Part shown: positions 42,019-51,087 of the stretch, one piece after another | Numbering within the stretch: position 1 is the stretch's first letter | Layout of the letters: each line of letters begins with the position of its first letter | From: Amycolatopsis sacchari | GTDB taxonomy: Bacteria > Actinomycetota > Actinomycetes > Mycobacteriales > Pseudonocardiaceae | NCBI RefSeq assembly: GCF_900114035.1 | Contig: NZ_FORP01000013.1 | Location: forward strand, 1-64,000 | Direction of reading: 5' to 3' | DNA length: 64,000 bases | Translations under genes and position numbers: made by a program | Notes under the pieces: generated by a model | Told to the model about the DNA's origin: nothing | Seen by the model: the letters and a program-made list of their open reading frames with translations, nothing else | Databases searched by the model: none

Positions 42019-43005
42019 ATGCGAGCGATGAGGGCGTGGCAGGTCGTGCGCCTCGGGGAGCCCGAGGAAGCGCTTTCGCTGGGCGAGGTGCCCGAGCCCG
42101 AACCCGGGCCGGGACAGGTGCTCGTCCGCGTGCTGGGCGCCGCGGCCAACTTCTCCGACGTGCTGATGTGCCGCGGGCAGTACCAGGTCAAGCCGCCGCT
42201 GCCGTTCACGCCCGGCGTCGAGCTGTGCGGCGAGGTCGTGGCGCTGGGCGCTGCCGTGGAAGGCCTGGCGGTCGGCGAGCGGGTGGTGGGCGCTTCCGTG
42301 GCGGGAGCCTTCGGCGAACTCGCGTTGATGAACGCGGGCACCACGTTCCGTGCTCCCTCCACACTGGATGACGCGCAGGCCGCGGCCTTCTACATCGGCT
42401 ACCAGACCGCGTGGTTCGCGCTCCACCGGCGGGCCCGCATCGCCGCCGGGGATGTCCTTCTGGTGCACGCGGCCGCGGGTGGGGTGGGGAGCGCCGCGGT
42501 CCAGCTGGGGAAGGCGGCGGGGGCAACGGTCGTCGGTGTGGTGGGCGGGCCTGGGAAGGCGGAGGCGGCGCGCGGGCTGGGCGCCGACGTCGTGGTCGAC
42601 CGGCGTGAGGAGGACTTCGTGGCGGTGGTCAACGAACTGACCGGACGGCGAGGCGCCGACATCGTCTTCGATCCCGTGGGCGGCGAGACCTACCGGCGGT
42701 CGACCAAGTGCGTCGCGTTCGAGGGGCGCATCGTGGTCGTCGGCTTCGCCGGCGGCGAGATCCAGTCCGCGCCGCTGAACCACGCGCTGGTGAAGAACTA
42801 CTCCGTGGACGGCCTCCACTGGGGGCTGTACCTCGAGCGCGATCCTGCGCTGGTGCGGAGCTGCCACGAGGCGCTGACCGGGCTCGCGGCGGCCGGGGCC
42901 GCCGTTCCCCTGGTCAGTGAGCGGATCGCGCTGGAGGAGGTGCCCGAAGGCCTCCGGCGGCTCGCGGCCGGTGAGACGACCGGCCGTGTGGTGGCCTTGC
43001 CCTGA
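42019..43005 (+). CDS. NADPH:quinone oxidoreductase-type MDR protein
   Basis: A 328-residue medium-chain dehydrogenase/reductase without zinc ligands. The GroES-like N-terminal domain has FSDVLMCRGQYQVKPPLPF and GVELCGEVVALG. The Rossmann domain has VLVHAAAGGVGSAAVQLGKAAG. It resembles NADPH:quinone reductases that reduce double bonds or quinones. The ATG at 42019 has GAGGAG seven bases upstream. It runs convergent to the enoyl-CoA hydratase gene with a 6-bp gap. Confidence 0.88.
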   Translation: MRAMRAWQVVRLGEPEEALSLGEVPEPEPGPGQVLVRVLGAAANFSDVLMCRGQYQVKPPLPFTPGVELCGEVVALGAAVEGLAVGERVVGASVAGAFGELALMNAGTTFRAPSTLDDAQAAAFYIGYQTAWFALHRRARIAAGDVLLVHAAAGGVGSAAVQLGKAAGATVVGVVGGPGKAEAARGLGADVVVDRREEDFVAVVNELTGRRGADIVFDPVGGETYRRSTKCVAFEGRIVVVGFAGGEIQSAPLNHALVKNYSVDGLHWGLYLERDPALVRSCHEALTGLAAAGAAVPLVSERIALEEVPEGLRRLAAGETTGRVVALP

Positions 43006-43011
43006 CGCGGG

Positions 43012-43848
43012 TCAGGGCAAGGGCTTGCAGCGGGGTGGGAACACGGGGGATCGCTTGGCGGTGAACGCGTGGACCGCGGCCACGTGGTCCGCCGTGGTGC
43101 CGGTTGCCTTGTGCAGTGCGACTTCGGCGTCCATCGAGTCTTCGAGCTCTGCCAGCGGGGCACGCAGGAGGTTGGCCTTCATCCCCGCCAGTGCCTGCGA
43201 CGGACCGCGTGCCAGCCGCTTGGCGAGGTCCAGGGCGGCGGAGTCGAGTTCGTCGTCGGGCACGAGGCGGTGCACCAGGCCGAGTGCGAGGCATTCGTCG
43301 GCACCGAGCCGCGGACTGAGGTAGAGCAGTTCACGGGCCTTGGCGGGCCCGACGATCCGGTCGAGCAGCCAGGCGACGCCGAAGTCGCCGGACAGGCCGA
43401 CGGTGGCGAACGCGGTGACGAGCACTGTGCCGGCGCATCCCACGCGGAAGTCGGCGGCGAACGCGAGTCCGATCCCCGCACCGGCCACCGCGCCGGGAAG
43501 CGCCGCGACCACGGGCTTCGGCGAGCGGTAGATCGTCCCCACGGTGGCGCGCTGGGCCTGGCGTTGCAGCTCGATCGCGGCCGGGTCGGGCACCGCCGCC
43601 CCGCCCCCCTCGCCGCCCTGCTCCGCGAAGGCCTTGACATCGCCTCCCGAACAGAACGCCCGGCCCGCGCCGGTGATCAGCAACGCGGCGACGGTGTCGA
43701 GCTCGGTGAGCTCCGACAGCGCCCGGGCGAGTTCGCTGATCATCTCGGGGGACAGCGCGTTGCGGCGCTCGGGCCGGTTCAACGTTATGCGGCCGACACC
43801 GTCCACAACAGAGACCAGCACCGGTGCGCCGGAGTCGTTCTCGTCCAT
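43012..43848 (-). CDS. Enoyl-CoA hydratase/isomerase (crotonase family)
   Basis: A 278-residue crotonase-fold protein. It has the CoA/oxyanion signature LNRPERRNALS, AFCSGGDVKAF and LPGAVAGAGIGLAFAADFRV. At the second acidic position it has GLSGDFGVAWLL, so the hydratase glutamate pair is not obvious, and isomerase-like or unusual chemistry is possible. The ATG overlaps the MaoC stop (ATGA), giving an operon with the upstream MaoC gene. Confidence 0.87.
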   Translation of the reverse strand: MDENDSGAPVLVSVVDGVGRITLNRPERRNALSPEMISELARALSELTELDTVAALLITGAGRAFCSGGDVKAFAEQGGEGGGAAVPDPAAIELQRQAQRATVGTIYRSPKPVVAALPGAVAGAGIGLAFAADFRVGCAGTVLVTAFATVGLSGDFGVAWLLDRIVGPAKARELLYLSPRLGADECLALGLVHRLVPDDELDSAALDLAKRLARGPSQALAGMKANLLRAPLAELEDSMDAEVALHKATGTTADHVAAVHAFTAKRSPVFPPRCKPLP

Positions 43849-44300
43849 CACGGGACCAGCAGAGTGAGGGTGTCGGCCACGCAGACGGGTTTTCCGGAAC
43901 CTTCGCGTTCGACGGTGACCCGCGTCGTGGACAGCGCCCCCGCGGTGGTGCTGTCCACCGAGACGAGGTCGACGCCCGCGCGGATGCGGGAGCCGACGGG
44001 CAAGGGAGCGGGAAAACGTACCTTGCCGCAGCCGTAGTTGACGGCCGCCGCAAGACCCGCCACCCGCACGATCCCCTCCGTCAGCGCCGGGATCAGCGAG
44101 AGCGTGAGGAAGCCGTGGGCGATCGTGGTGCCGAACGGCCCCGCCTCCGCCCGCCGCGGGTCGACGTGGATCCACTGGCGGTCACCGGTGGCGTCGGCGA
44201 ACCGGTCGATGCGGTCCTGGGCCACTTCGAACCACTCGCCGTGCCCCAGCCGGGTGCCGGCGGCACGCTCGAACTCCCGCAGGCTCTGGAAAACCCTCAT
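43848..44300 (-). CDS. MaoC-family dehydratase
   Basis: A 150-residue hot-dog protein with FADATGDRQWIHVDPRRA, containing the hydratase-2 catalytic Asp and His, followed by TTIAHGFLTLSLIP. It resembles stand-alone (R)-specific enoyl-CoA hydratases of the NodN type. It is translationally coupled to the crotonase downstream and 15 bp after the alpha/beta hydrolase stop. Confidence 0.88.
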   Translation of the reverse strand: MRVFQSLREFERAAGTRLGHGEWFEVAQDRIDRFADATGDRQWIHVDPRRAEAGPFGTTIAHGFLTLSLIPALTEGIVRVAGLAAAVNYGCGKVRFPAPLPVGSRIRAGVDLVSVDSTTAGALSTTRVTVEREGSGKPVCVADTLTLLVP

Positions 44301-44315
44301 CTGCGACTCCCGCGT

Positions 44316-45419
44316 TCAGAGTGAGTGGGCGAAGCGGTGGATGTCGGCGGTGGTCGCGTCGAAATATCCGGCCGCCGCCTCCCGGAAGATCGATTCGGCG
44401 GCGTGCGTGATGCCGAGGTTGACCCGGCCGACGACCGGCACCCCGGCGTCCTGGAGCTTGCGGAAGTAGGCGATCCCTTCGTCGCGGAGGGGATCCAGCT
44501 CGTCGACCGAGATCACGTGCGGCGGAAGACCTTTGACGTCCTCTGCCGTCGCGAAATACGGCCACGCCAGCGGATCGGTGGTGTGCGTCGCTGTCGGGTC
44601 GTAGCTGTGCACGAGGAGGTCCATTTCCGCGCAGTTCACGAAGTACCCGTCGTTCTCCACGAGCGAGGGCAGCTCCCGCAGCTTGCGCTCCCTCGGCCAG
44701 CCGTAGGCCCCGCTGATGTAGGGGACCAGGGCGTAGACCCCGGCGATCCGGTCACTCCACCCACCGCGGTTCGCCGCCAGTGCCACGGCGAGGGCCAAGT
44801 TGGCGCCCCCGGACTCGCCCTGCAGGACGATGTTCGAGACCCCGAGGTCGGCGCGGTGCTCGTCGAGCCACCGCACGGCCGCGACGCAGTCGTTCAGCCC
44901 GGCGGGGAACGGGTTCGGGCCGCCGTGGTGTGCGTTGCGGAAGTCCACGCCGACGACGACCAGTCCGAGGTTCGCGAGTTCGCGGCACCAGGTGCTCGTC
45001 CCGCGGTTGTCCGCCGAAACGATCGTCATACCGCCGCCGTGGAAGTAGACGACCGCGGGAAGGGTGCCACTCCGGTCCGCGGGTGCGTAGACGTAGAGGT
45101 CGATCGGGTTGCCGTCGGCGCCGCGGATCGTCAGGACGTCCCGCGTGACCCGCTCCAGCGTGCGACGGGGATCCGAGTTCGGCAGGGACTCGAGGAGGAG
45201 TTCGGTGCCGGCGTGCGAGCTTTCCAGGACGGCGTGGATGTCGGCGGGAGCGCCCGAGCGGTCCACCGGGGGATCGGCGGCGGCCGCATCGAGCCCGAAC
45301 CGCGCCAGGGTGTCCAGCAGTTCGCCGTTCATGCGCGGATCGGTCGCGGGGGTGCGAGCCGGGTCGCCGAGGCGTCCTGGCGCCTCGGCGGGAAGAAGCG
45401 GGGGATGAGCGGATGCCAC
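44316..45419 (-). CDS. Alpha/beta hydrolase, hormone-sensitive-lipase type
   Basis: A roughly 367-residue esterase. The HGGG motif is in VYFHGGGMTIVS, the nucleophile in QGESGGANLA, the acid in VDELDPLRDEG and the histidine in GITHAAES. AAGGAG lies too close (one base) to the ATG at 45425 but seven bases from the in-frame GTG at 45419, so the GTG is preferred. It precedes the MaoC and crotonase genes on the same strand and may release the acid that enters the pathway. Confidence 0.87.
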   Translation of the reverse strand: MASAHPPLLPAEAPGRLGDPARTPATDPRMNGELLDTLARFGLDAAAADPPVDRSGAPADIHAVLESSHAGTELLLESLPNSDPRRTLERVTRDVLTIRGADGNPIDLYVYAPADRSGTLPAVVYFHGGGMTIVSADNRGTSTWCRELANLGLVVVGVDFRNAHHGGPNPFPAGLNDCVAAVRWLDEHRADLGVSNIVLQGESGGANLALAVALAANRGGWSDRIAGVYALVPYISGAYGWPRERKLRELPSLVENDGYFVNCAEMDLLVHSYDPTATHTTDPLAWPYFATAEDVKGLPPHVISVDELDPLRDEGIAYFRKLQDAGVPVVGRVNLGITHAAESIFREAAAGYFDATTADIHRFAHSL

Positions 45420-45493
45420 TGCCATGCTCCTTTGCATCGCGGGCCGAAGCCGAGGCATGCAACATATTTCGATTTTGTAGTCGGTGTCAACCG

Positions 45494-46069
45494 TCAGGAG
45501 TGGCCGCCCAGGAACGCGTCCAGCACCCGCTCGGCCCCGGCCGGATCGGGGTTCTGCCCGGTGATCGTCGGGAGGTAGGCGTAGGACTCCGCGATGCGGA
45601 CGGTCGCGTAGGCGAGCTCGTCCAGCGAGAGCCGCGACGTGATCCGGCCGGTACGGACGTCGTCCTCGAGGTAGCCGCGGACGGCGGCGACCAGGCGGGG
45701 CTGGTAGCCGTAGGAGGCGAGCGTGAAGATCTTCATCGCCCGCTCGTTCTCCTCCAGCAGGAACCGCTGAGCGGGCCCGCGGAACAGGTTGGCCCGCAGG
45801 TAACCGCCGACGAGAGGAGGCACCCGTGGCCCGGGCAGAGACTCGACCTTCGCCCATTCCCGGTCGAGCGTGGCCTGCGTGAGGGGCCAGACGACCTCGA
45901 CGATCAACGCGTCGCGCGTGCCCACCCAGCGCTGGAGGGTGACCCGGTTGACCCCCAGTTCCTGTGCGAGGCGCCCGATGTCCAGCCGCTCGCCGGCGAG
46001 GTACTTCCGCTTGGCCAGCTCCAGGGCTTTGGCCCGGCCACTGCCCGTGGACTCTCGGTCGGCGCCCAT
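45494..46069 (-). CDS. TetR-superfamily regulator, QsdR-like
   Basis: A 191-residue protein whose helix-turn-helix (about 28-65, IGRLAQELGVNRVTLQRWVGTRDAL) and following helices match the QsdR group. QsdR represses gamma-butyrolactone/quorum-signal lactonase genes in Rhodococcus. Here the nearest downstream gene on the strand is the HSL-type esterase, a plausible target. It lies nine bases downstream of another TetR gene. Confidence 0.85.
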   Translation of the reverse strand: MGADRESTGSGRAKALELAKRKYLAGERLDIGRLAQELGVNRVTLQRWVGTRDALIVEVVWPLTQATLDREWAKVESLPGPRVPPLVGGYLRANLFRGPAQRFLLEENERAMKIFTLASYGYQPRLVAAVRGYLEDDVRTGRITSRLSLDELAYATVRIAESYAYLPTITGQNPDPAGAERVLDAFLGGHS

Positions 46070-46078
46070 GGCGTGATC

Positions 46079-46825
46079 CTAGGACCGGGTACGGCCGGCC
46101 CGCTGGCGAGGCCGGTCCGGCCGCCGCGCGGGGGAGCGCTTCTTCGCCCCGGAGCCGGACTGCTCCTCGTCCTGGTCGAGCCTCAGCGCATTGGCCCACA
46201 GCCTCGTCGCCGTGGCGACGAGGTCGTCGAGCGGGACCTCCTCGCCGAGGCAGTACACGACGTACGCCATGCGGCTCACCATGCCGGAAAGCGCGCGTGC
46301 GGCGAGGTAGGGATCGAGCCCGGGGTCGGCGAGGCCCCGGTCCTGCAGATCCTTGATGCTCCGCGCGTTGCGCTGCCCGAAGGCGACGTTGCGCCGCGCG
46401 CGCAGGACCCGGAAGGCCGGATCGCTGGCCGCCAGCTGGTCCAGGATCAGCATCAACTTGGCGTTGCGCTCGTAGGCCACGAAGTAGGCCCGGTTGCTCG
46501 CCTCGATGACGGCGAGGGGCGAGGAGTCGTCGGGGCCCAGCCGTGGCAGGCCGGGGTGGAGCATGTCGTGCTCCGCGGCTTCGATCACCGCCTGCAGGAC
46601 TTCGTCCTTGCTCGCGAAGTAGGTGTAGAACGTGCCGATCGAGCACCGCGCTTCAGCGGTGATGTCGACGAGCCGCGTGTCGAAGTAGCCGTCCCGCTCG
46701 AAAACCCTGCGGGCGGCGGCGATCAGCGCCGACCTCGTGCGGTTGCCCTTCGCCGTCGGCGGCTCGCGCAGTGCCGTGGTGTCGGCGAGGCTCGGGACGT
46801 CCGTGGACGCGTCGTCGGCCGCCAT
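46079..46825 (-). CDS. TetR-family regulator
   Basis: A 248-residue regulator with an N-terminal extension, a helix-turn-helix (about 32-80, ITAEARCSIGTFYTYFASKDEVL) and a very basic tail (AKKRSPARRPDRPRQRAG). It sits 64 bp after the acyl-CoA ligase stop on the same strand, just before the QsdR-like gene, so two TetR regulators are in tandem. It may control the ligase operon through TGAATCCGA-like boxes. Confidence 0.86.
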   Translation of the reverse strand: MAADDASTDVPSLADTTALREPPTAKGNRTRSALIAAARRVFERDGYFDTRLVDITAEARCSIGTFYTYFASKDEVLQAVIEAAEHDMLHPGLPRLGPDDSSPLAVIEASNRAYFVAYERNAKLMLILDQLAASDPAFRVLRARRNVAFGQRNARSIKDLQDRGLADPGLDPYLAARALSGMVSRMAYVVYCLGEEVPLDDLVATATRLWANALRLDQDEEQSGSGAKKRSPARRPDRPRQRAGRTRS

Positions 46826-46889
46826 CGCTGCTCCTTCCTGCCGGCCCGTGGGCTCCCGGCCGTACCATCCTGCCAGACGGTGTCCTCCG

Positions 46890-48389
46890 CTACCCGCGCA
46901 CGGCGACGCTCAGGAGCGCGCTCCTGTCGAGGCCGCGCTTGAGGATCTTCCCGGTGGACCCTTTGGGCAGCGCGTCCACGAAGTGGTACAGGCGGGGAAC
47001 CTTGTACGCCGCGAGGCGGTCCTTGGCCCAGGCTTTCAGTTCCCGCGCCGGGACAGCGGAACCGGGCCGCAGCGCCAGAACGGCGGCGACCTCCTCCCCG
47101 TAGTAGCTGTCGGGGACGCCGAGCACGGCGACCTCCACGACGTCCGGATGGGTGATCAGCACCTCCTCCACCTCGCGGGGGTAGACGTTGTAGCCGCCAC
47201 GGATGATGAGGTCCTTGATCCGGTCCACAATGGTCAGGTACCCCTCGGCGTCCAGGACGCCGAGATCGCCGGTCCGCAGCCAGCCGCCGGTCATCGTCTC
47301 GGCCGTCGCCTCCGGGCGGTTCCAGTAGCCCTTCATCACGGTGGGCCCTGACACGTGCACTTCGCCGACGGCACCGGGCTCTGCCGGCCGGTTCGCCTCG
47401 TCGCGGATCTCGATCGAGACGCCCGGTGCCGGCCGGCCGACGGTCCCGGGTTTCCTGGTCGTCCTGGCGTCGTTCGTCGTGGCGATGGCGCAGGTTTCCG
47501 TGAGTCCGTAACCCTCCAGGATCTGGCAGCCGAACCGCTCCTCGAACTCCCGCAGCACTTCCAGGGGCAGCGCGGCGCCACCGGAAGTGGCGTAGCGCAG
47601 GGTGCCGAAGTCGGCGGGTGCCCCCTCGCGGGCTGCTTGGAGCAGGGCGGTCCACATCGTCGGCACACCGGACACGAGCGTGATCGCGTCCCTGCGGATG
47701 ACGTCGAGCAGCGCGGCGGCGTCGAAGGGGGCCAGCAAGGAGATCGACGCTCCGTTGGCGAGTGCGCTGTTCAGCACGGCGGCCTGCCCGAAGACGTGGA
47801 ACAGCGGCAGGGCCGTCGCGAAGCGGTCTTCGACGCGGAAGTCGAAGCCGTCGAGCAGCATCGTCGCGGCCGTGTCGAGGTTCCGTGCCGTCAGCTCCGC
47901 GCCCTTCGGCCGCCCGGTCGTGCCACTCGTGTACAGGATCACCTGCGTGTCGTCCTGGGCGAACTCGTGGACCTCCGCGAGCGGGGCGGCGTCGGACCGC
48001 GCGCCGTCACCCAGTTCCCGGAAGGGCACGCCCGCGGCCCCGGCGGCGGACCGGGCCGCGCCTGCGTTTTCGTGCCAGGCGAGGACGAGGGACGCGCCCG
48101 AGTCGGCGAGGACGTATTCGATCTCGGGCACCGTCGACATCGTGTTCATCGTGATGACGGTGGTGCCCGCGGCGGCCAGGCCGTAGTAGGCCACCGGGAA
48201 TTCGGGCACGGTCGGGCAGATCAGGACGACCCGGTCGGCGGGCTCCAGGCCCGCCGCGCGGACGGCCCCGGCCAGGCGGCTGCTCCGCTCCCGCAGGTCC
48301 GCGTACGACAGGTCGAGGCGTGCCGAGCGCACAGCCACCTTCGAACCTCGGAGGTCGGCCTGCCGCCACACCTTGGCTGCGATGTTCAC
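46890..48389 (-). CDS. Acyl-CoA ligase (AMP-binding)
   Basis: A 499-residue adenylating enzyme with ILYTSGTTGRPKGAELT, EGYGLTETC, RTGDLGVLDAEGYLTIVDR and LPKGSTGKILKRGL with the catalytic lysine. It activates a medium or long carboxylic acid to its CoA ester. The GTG at 48389 is the best start, although the nearest AGGAG is 13 bases away. A TGAATCCGA-like sequence lies about 60 bp upstream, related to the boxes at 41.0 and 41.9 kb. It follows the ABC permease by 68 bp and could belong to that operon. Confidence 0.88.
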   Translation of the reverse strand: MNIAAKVWRQADLRGSKVAVRSARLDLSYADLRERSSRLAGAVRAAGLEPADRVVLICPTVPEFPVAYYGLAAAGTTVITMNTMSTVPEIEYVLADSGASLVLAWHENAGAARSAAGAAGVPFRELGDGARSDAAPLAEVHEFAQDDTQVILYTSGTTGRPKGAELTARNLDTAATMLLDGFDFRVEDRFATALPLFHVFGQAAVLNSALANGASISLLAPFDAAALLDVIRRDAITLVSGVPTMWTALLQAAREGAPADFGTLRYATSGGAALPLEVLREFEERFGCQILEGYGLTETCAIATTNDARTTRKPGTVGRPAPGVSIEIRDEANRPAEPGAVGEVHVSGPTVMKGYWNRPEATAETMTGGWLRTGDLGVLDAEGYLTIVDRIKDLIIRGGYNVYPREVEEVLITHPDVVEVAVLGVPDSYYGEEVAAVLALRPGSAVPARELKAWAKDRLAAYKVPRLYHFVDALPKGSTGKILKRGLDRSALLSVAVRG

Positions 48390-48457
48390 CTTGGACTGCT
48401 CTCCTGGACGTGAGTGCGTGTTTGATCGATCGAACCTGAATGAACATGTACTCGGAT

Positions 48458-49465
48458 TCAATATTTTGCTGCGAGAGCCTGCTGCGTGGCCGCGGCCGTG
48501 CGGCGTCTCCGCAAGCGAGGTCGTGCGCCCGGTCGTCGCGCAACCGCCAGCGCCACCGCCGCGATGACCGCGATGCCGTTGAACATGTCGTTGATCCAGG
48601 AAATGCTGGTCAGCAGCTGGAGTCCGAGCACGCCGGTGGCGAGTACGAAGATCGCCAGCACGGTGCCCAGGATGTTGAAGCGGCCGGGCTTGAGCTGGGT
48701 GGAGCCGAGGAACACCGCGGCGAAGGCCGGCAGCACCAGCGAGTTGCCGAAGGAGACCGACGGCCCGGTGAGCGAGACGTAGAGGACGCCAGCGACGGCG
48801 GAGATCCCACCAGCCGCCACGAAGGAAGTCCAGGACCAGACATCGGTGCGTACCCCGGACAGTCGCGCTGCCTCGACGTTGCTGCCCGTGGCCATCATGT
48901 AACGGCCAACGGGGGTGTATTCCAGTACCCACCAGGCGATGCCGACGGCCACGACCAGATAGAGGAACACGACCTGGAAACCGAAAACCTCCTTCTGGGT
49001 GATGGCCGACCACAGCGACGATTCAGGCACCGGGGGAAGCTCGGACTTGGTCACCATGGTTTGGAAGGCGGTCAACACGGAGGCCATTCCCAGCGTGGCG
49101 ATGAAGGAGCTCACGCCGAGCTTGACCACGATGAAGCCGTTCGCGATGCCGATCGCGATCCCGAGCACGACGGCGACGGCGACGGCGGGCACCACGGATA
49201 TCCCCTTCTCGACCTGCAGTTGCACGGCCACCATGGCGACCAGGTTGGCGTTGGCGCCAACGGAGAGATCGAACTGCCCGCAGATCGTCGGGATCAGGAC
49301 GGCGATCGCCACCAGGCCGTTGAGAGCCTGACCGGAGGCGAGCAGGTGGACGGTGTCCATGGTCAGGAAGGTGTCCGGCCGCAGCGCACCGAAGACGACG
49401 ATGAAGACCACGAGGAGGTAGACGCCGCTGAGCCGATCGAACTTGAGGTTCAGGCGCTTGGTCAT
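48458..49465 (-). CDS. ABC transporter permease, CUT2 (RbsC-like)
   Basis: A 335-residue membrane protein with eight to ten hydrophobic helices and the CUT2 permease signature GLVAIAVLIPTICGQFDLSVG and NGFIVVKLGVSSFIATLGM. It forms the membrane channel of a ribose/autoinducer-type importer. The ATG overlaps the ATPase stop (ATGA). The C-terminus is basic and ends in the region just before the acyl-CoA ligase promoter. Confidence 0.9.
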   Translation of the reverse strand: MTKRLNLKFDRLSGVYLLVVFIVVFGALRPDTFLTMDTVHLLASGQALNGLVAIAVLIPTICGQFDLSVGANANLVAMVAVQLQVEKGISVVPAVAVAVVLGIAIGIANGFIVVKLGVSSFIATLGMASVLTAFQTMVTKSELPPVPESSLWSAITQKEVFGFQVVFLYLVVAVGIAWWVLEYTPVGRYMMATGSNVEAARLSGVRTDVWSWTSFVAAGGISAVAGVLYVSLTGPSVSFGNSLVLPAFAAVFLGSTQLKPGRFNILGTVLAIFVLATGVLGLQLLTSISWINDMFNGIAVIAAVALAVARRPGARPRLRRRRTAAATQQALAAKY

Positions 49466-51087
49466 GGGCGGGTCCTTTCGGTAGTGGGCGACTGCCCGTG
49501 TCCCGAGTGGTTCAGCCGCCTGTTGAGTTCCGCCTCGGTGATCTCGTCAGCCACCAGCGTGTCGACGATGCGACCCCGTTGGAAGACATGGACCTTAGAG
49601 CAGAGGGCCGCGAGCTCTTCGTGGTCGCTGGAGGCGATGGCCACGGCCAGCCCGTTCGCGGCAGCATCCAGTACCGTGCGGTGGATGGCCGCCTTCGCGC
49701 CGACGTCGACGCCCTGGGTCGGCTCATCGAGCAGGAGTACCCGGGGGCCTTTCCTGAGCCATTTGGCGAGGACGACTTTCTGCTGGTTGCCGCCGCTGAG
49801 ACTGGACAGGGGCAGGTCGGCGCTGCTGGGCGGGCGCACGTCCAAGCGCCTGAGCCACGTCCTCGTCTCGGTCAGCTCGGCGGTCGCATCGAGCCGTCCC
49901 CGCCGCCAGAAGGCGCCGAGGCCCGGCAGGGTGAGGTTCTCCTTGACTTTCAGGTCGAGGTGTCCGCCACGCGCCTTGCGGTCGGCGGGGACGAACCCGA
50001 TGCCGTTCGCGATCGCGAGGTCAGGCCGATCGGGTACGAGTTCGGTTTCCGCTGTCCGTACTGATCCCGCGACTCGGTGCTCGGCGCCGAATACGGCGCC
50101 CAGGACCGAATCCCGGCCTGACCCGCTCACCCCGTGGAAACCGACGATCTCTCCCGGCGCGATCGAGAAGGAAACGCCATGAATCCTGGCCGCCGTGAGC
50201 CCCTCGACGACGAGCGCGGGGTCCTCGTCGCGGGCTGCGCCATCGGAGTGTGCGGCACCGGTGGGGCGGTGCAGCTCCTCGAGCTCACTGCCGACGAGGT
50301 GGTGGATGATCTCCTCGCGGCTGAACTCGGTGACGGGACCCGACGCCACCGTTCGCCCGTCCCGCAGGACCGTGACGCGCTCCGCGATCGAAAAGACCTC
50401 ATCGAGGTGGTGGGTGATGTACAAGACCGCGACTCCAGCGTCGGCTACACCCCTCAGCATGCCCAGGAGCCTGTCGACCTCGGGCGCGGGCAGAGTGGCG
50501 GTGGGCTCATCGAGGACGAGAACGCTGGGCACGCTGTCGCTGTCGGTGGCGAGCGCTCTCGCGATCGCCACGCCCGTTCTTTCCGCGGGACCCAGTGTGC
50601 CCAGGCGAGCGTCCGGATCCACCGACGCGAGGCCAACCCCCGCCAACGCCTCTCGAGCATTCGCTCGTGCGCTGCGGGTGCTCACGGTGAGGCCACGGGT
50701 CGGATAAGCGCGCCCGAGGTAGAGGTTGTCCACGATCGACATCGCCGGGACGATGCCGAGGTCTTGGTGCACGAAGCGGAGCCCGGCTCGCCGGGCCATG
50801 TCGCCCGCGTTCGGGGAGATGTCCACTCCCGACACCCTGACCGTCATACCCGGTTGTGGATCGGGATCGTGGTATCCGGACAGGATCTTGATCAGCGTCG
50901 ATTTTCCCGATCCGTTCTGGCCGAGCAGGGCGTGGACCTCGCCCGCTCTGATGTCGAGCGCCTCGACGTCGAGCACCGTCCGGCTGCCGAACGATTTGAC
51001 GACATGGTGTAGCTCCAAGGCGGGCGCCGGAACCCCGGCCGTCTTGGGTGATGGCACGGTTGAGCTGGCCACGTCGGCGTCCGTCAC
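49462..51087 (-). CDS. ABC transporter ATP-binding protein, CUT2 (RbsA/MglA-like)
   Basis: A 541-residue tandem ATPase. The first cassette has Walker A LLGQNGSGKSTLIK and VLVLDEPTATLP. The second has the degenerate Walker A GFHGVSGSGRDSVLG usual for CUT2 proteins, the signature LSGGNQQKVVLAKWL and LLLDEPTQGVDVGAK. I chose GTG 51087, which overlaps the binding-protein stop as GTGA; an ATG at 51105 is also possible. It powers the importer with the neighbouring permease and lipoprotein. Confidence 0.9.
   Translation of the reverse strand: MTDADVASSTVPSPKTAGVPAPALELHHVVKSFGSRTVLDVEALDIRAGEVHALLGQNGSGKSTLIKILSGYHDPDPQPGMTVRVSGVDISPNAGDMARRAGLRFVHQDLGIVPAMSIVDNLYLGRAYPTRGLTVSTRSARANAREALAGVGLASVDPDARLGTLGPAERTGVAIARALATDSDSVPSVLVLDEPTATLPAPEVDRLLGMLRGVADAGVAVLYITHHLDEVFSIAERVTVLRDGRTVASGPVTEFSREEIIHHLVGSELEELHRPTGAAHSDGAARDEDPALVVEGLTAARIHGVSFSIAPGEIVGFHGVSGSGRDSVLGAVFGAEHRVAGSVRTAETELVPDRPDLAIANGIGFVPADRKARGGHLDLKVKENLTLPGLGAFWRRGRLDATAELTETRTWLRRLDVRPPSSADLPLSSLSGGNQQKVVLAKWLRKGPRVLLLDEPTQGVDVGAKAAIHRTVLDAAANGLAVAIASSDHEELAALCSKVHVFQRGRIVDTLVADEITEAELNRRLNHSGHGQSPTTERTRP

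Noticed and set aside
44316-46646. A 776-residue frame that includes the HSL-type esterase
   Set aside because: The first half overlaps two TetR genes in another frame and has no family features. The esterase itself starts near 45419.
48425-48432. GATCGATC repeat before the acyl-CoA ligase
   Set aside because: Such short self-complementary strings occur often by chance, and no second copy was found at related genes.
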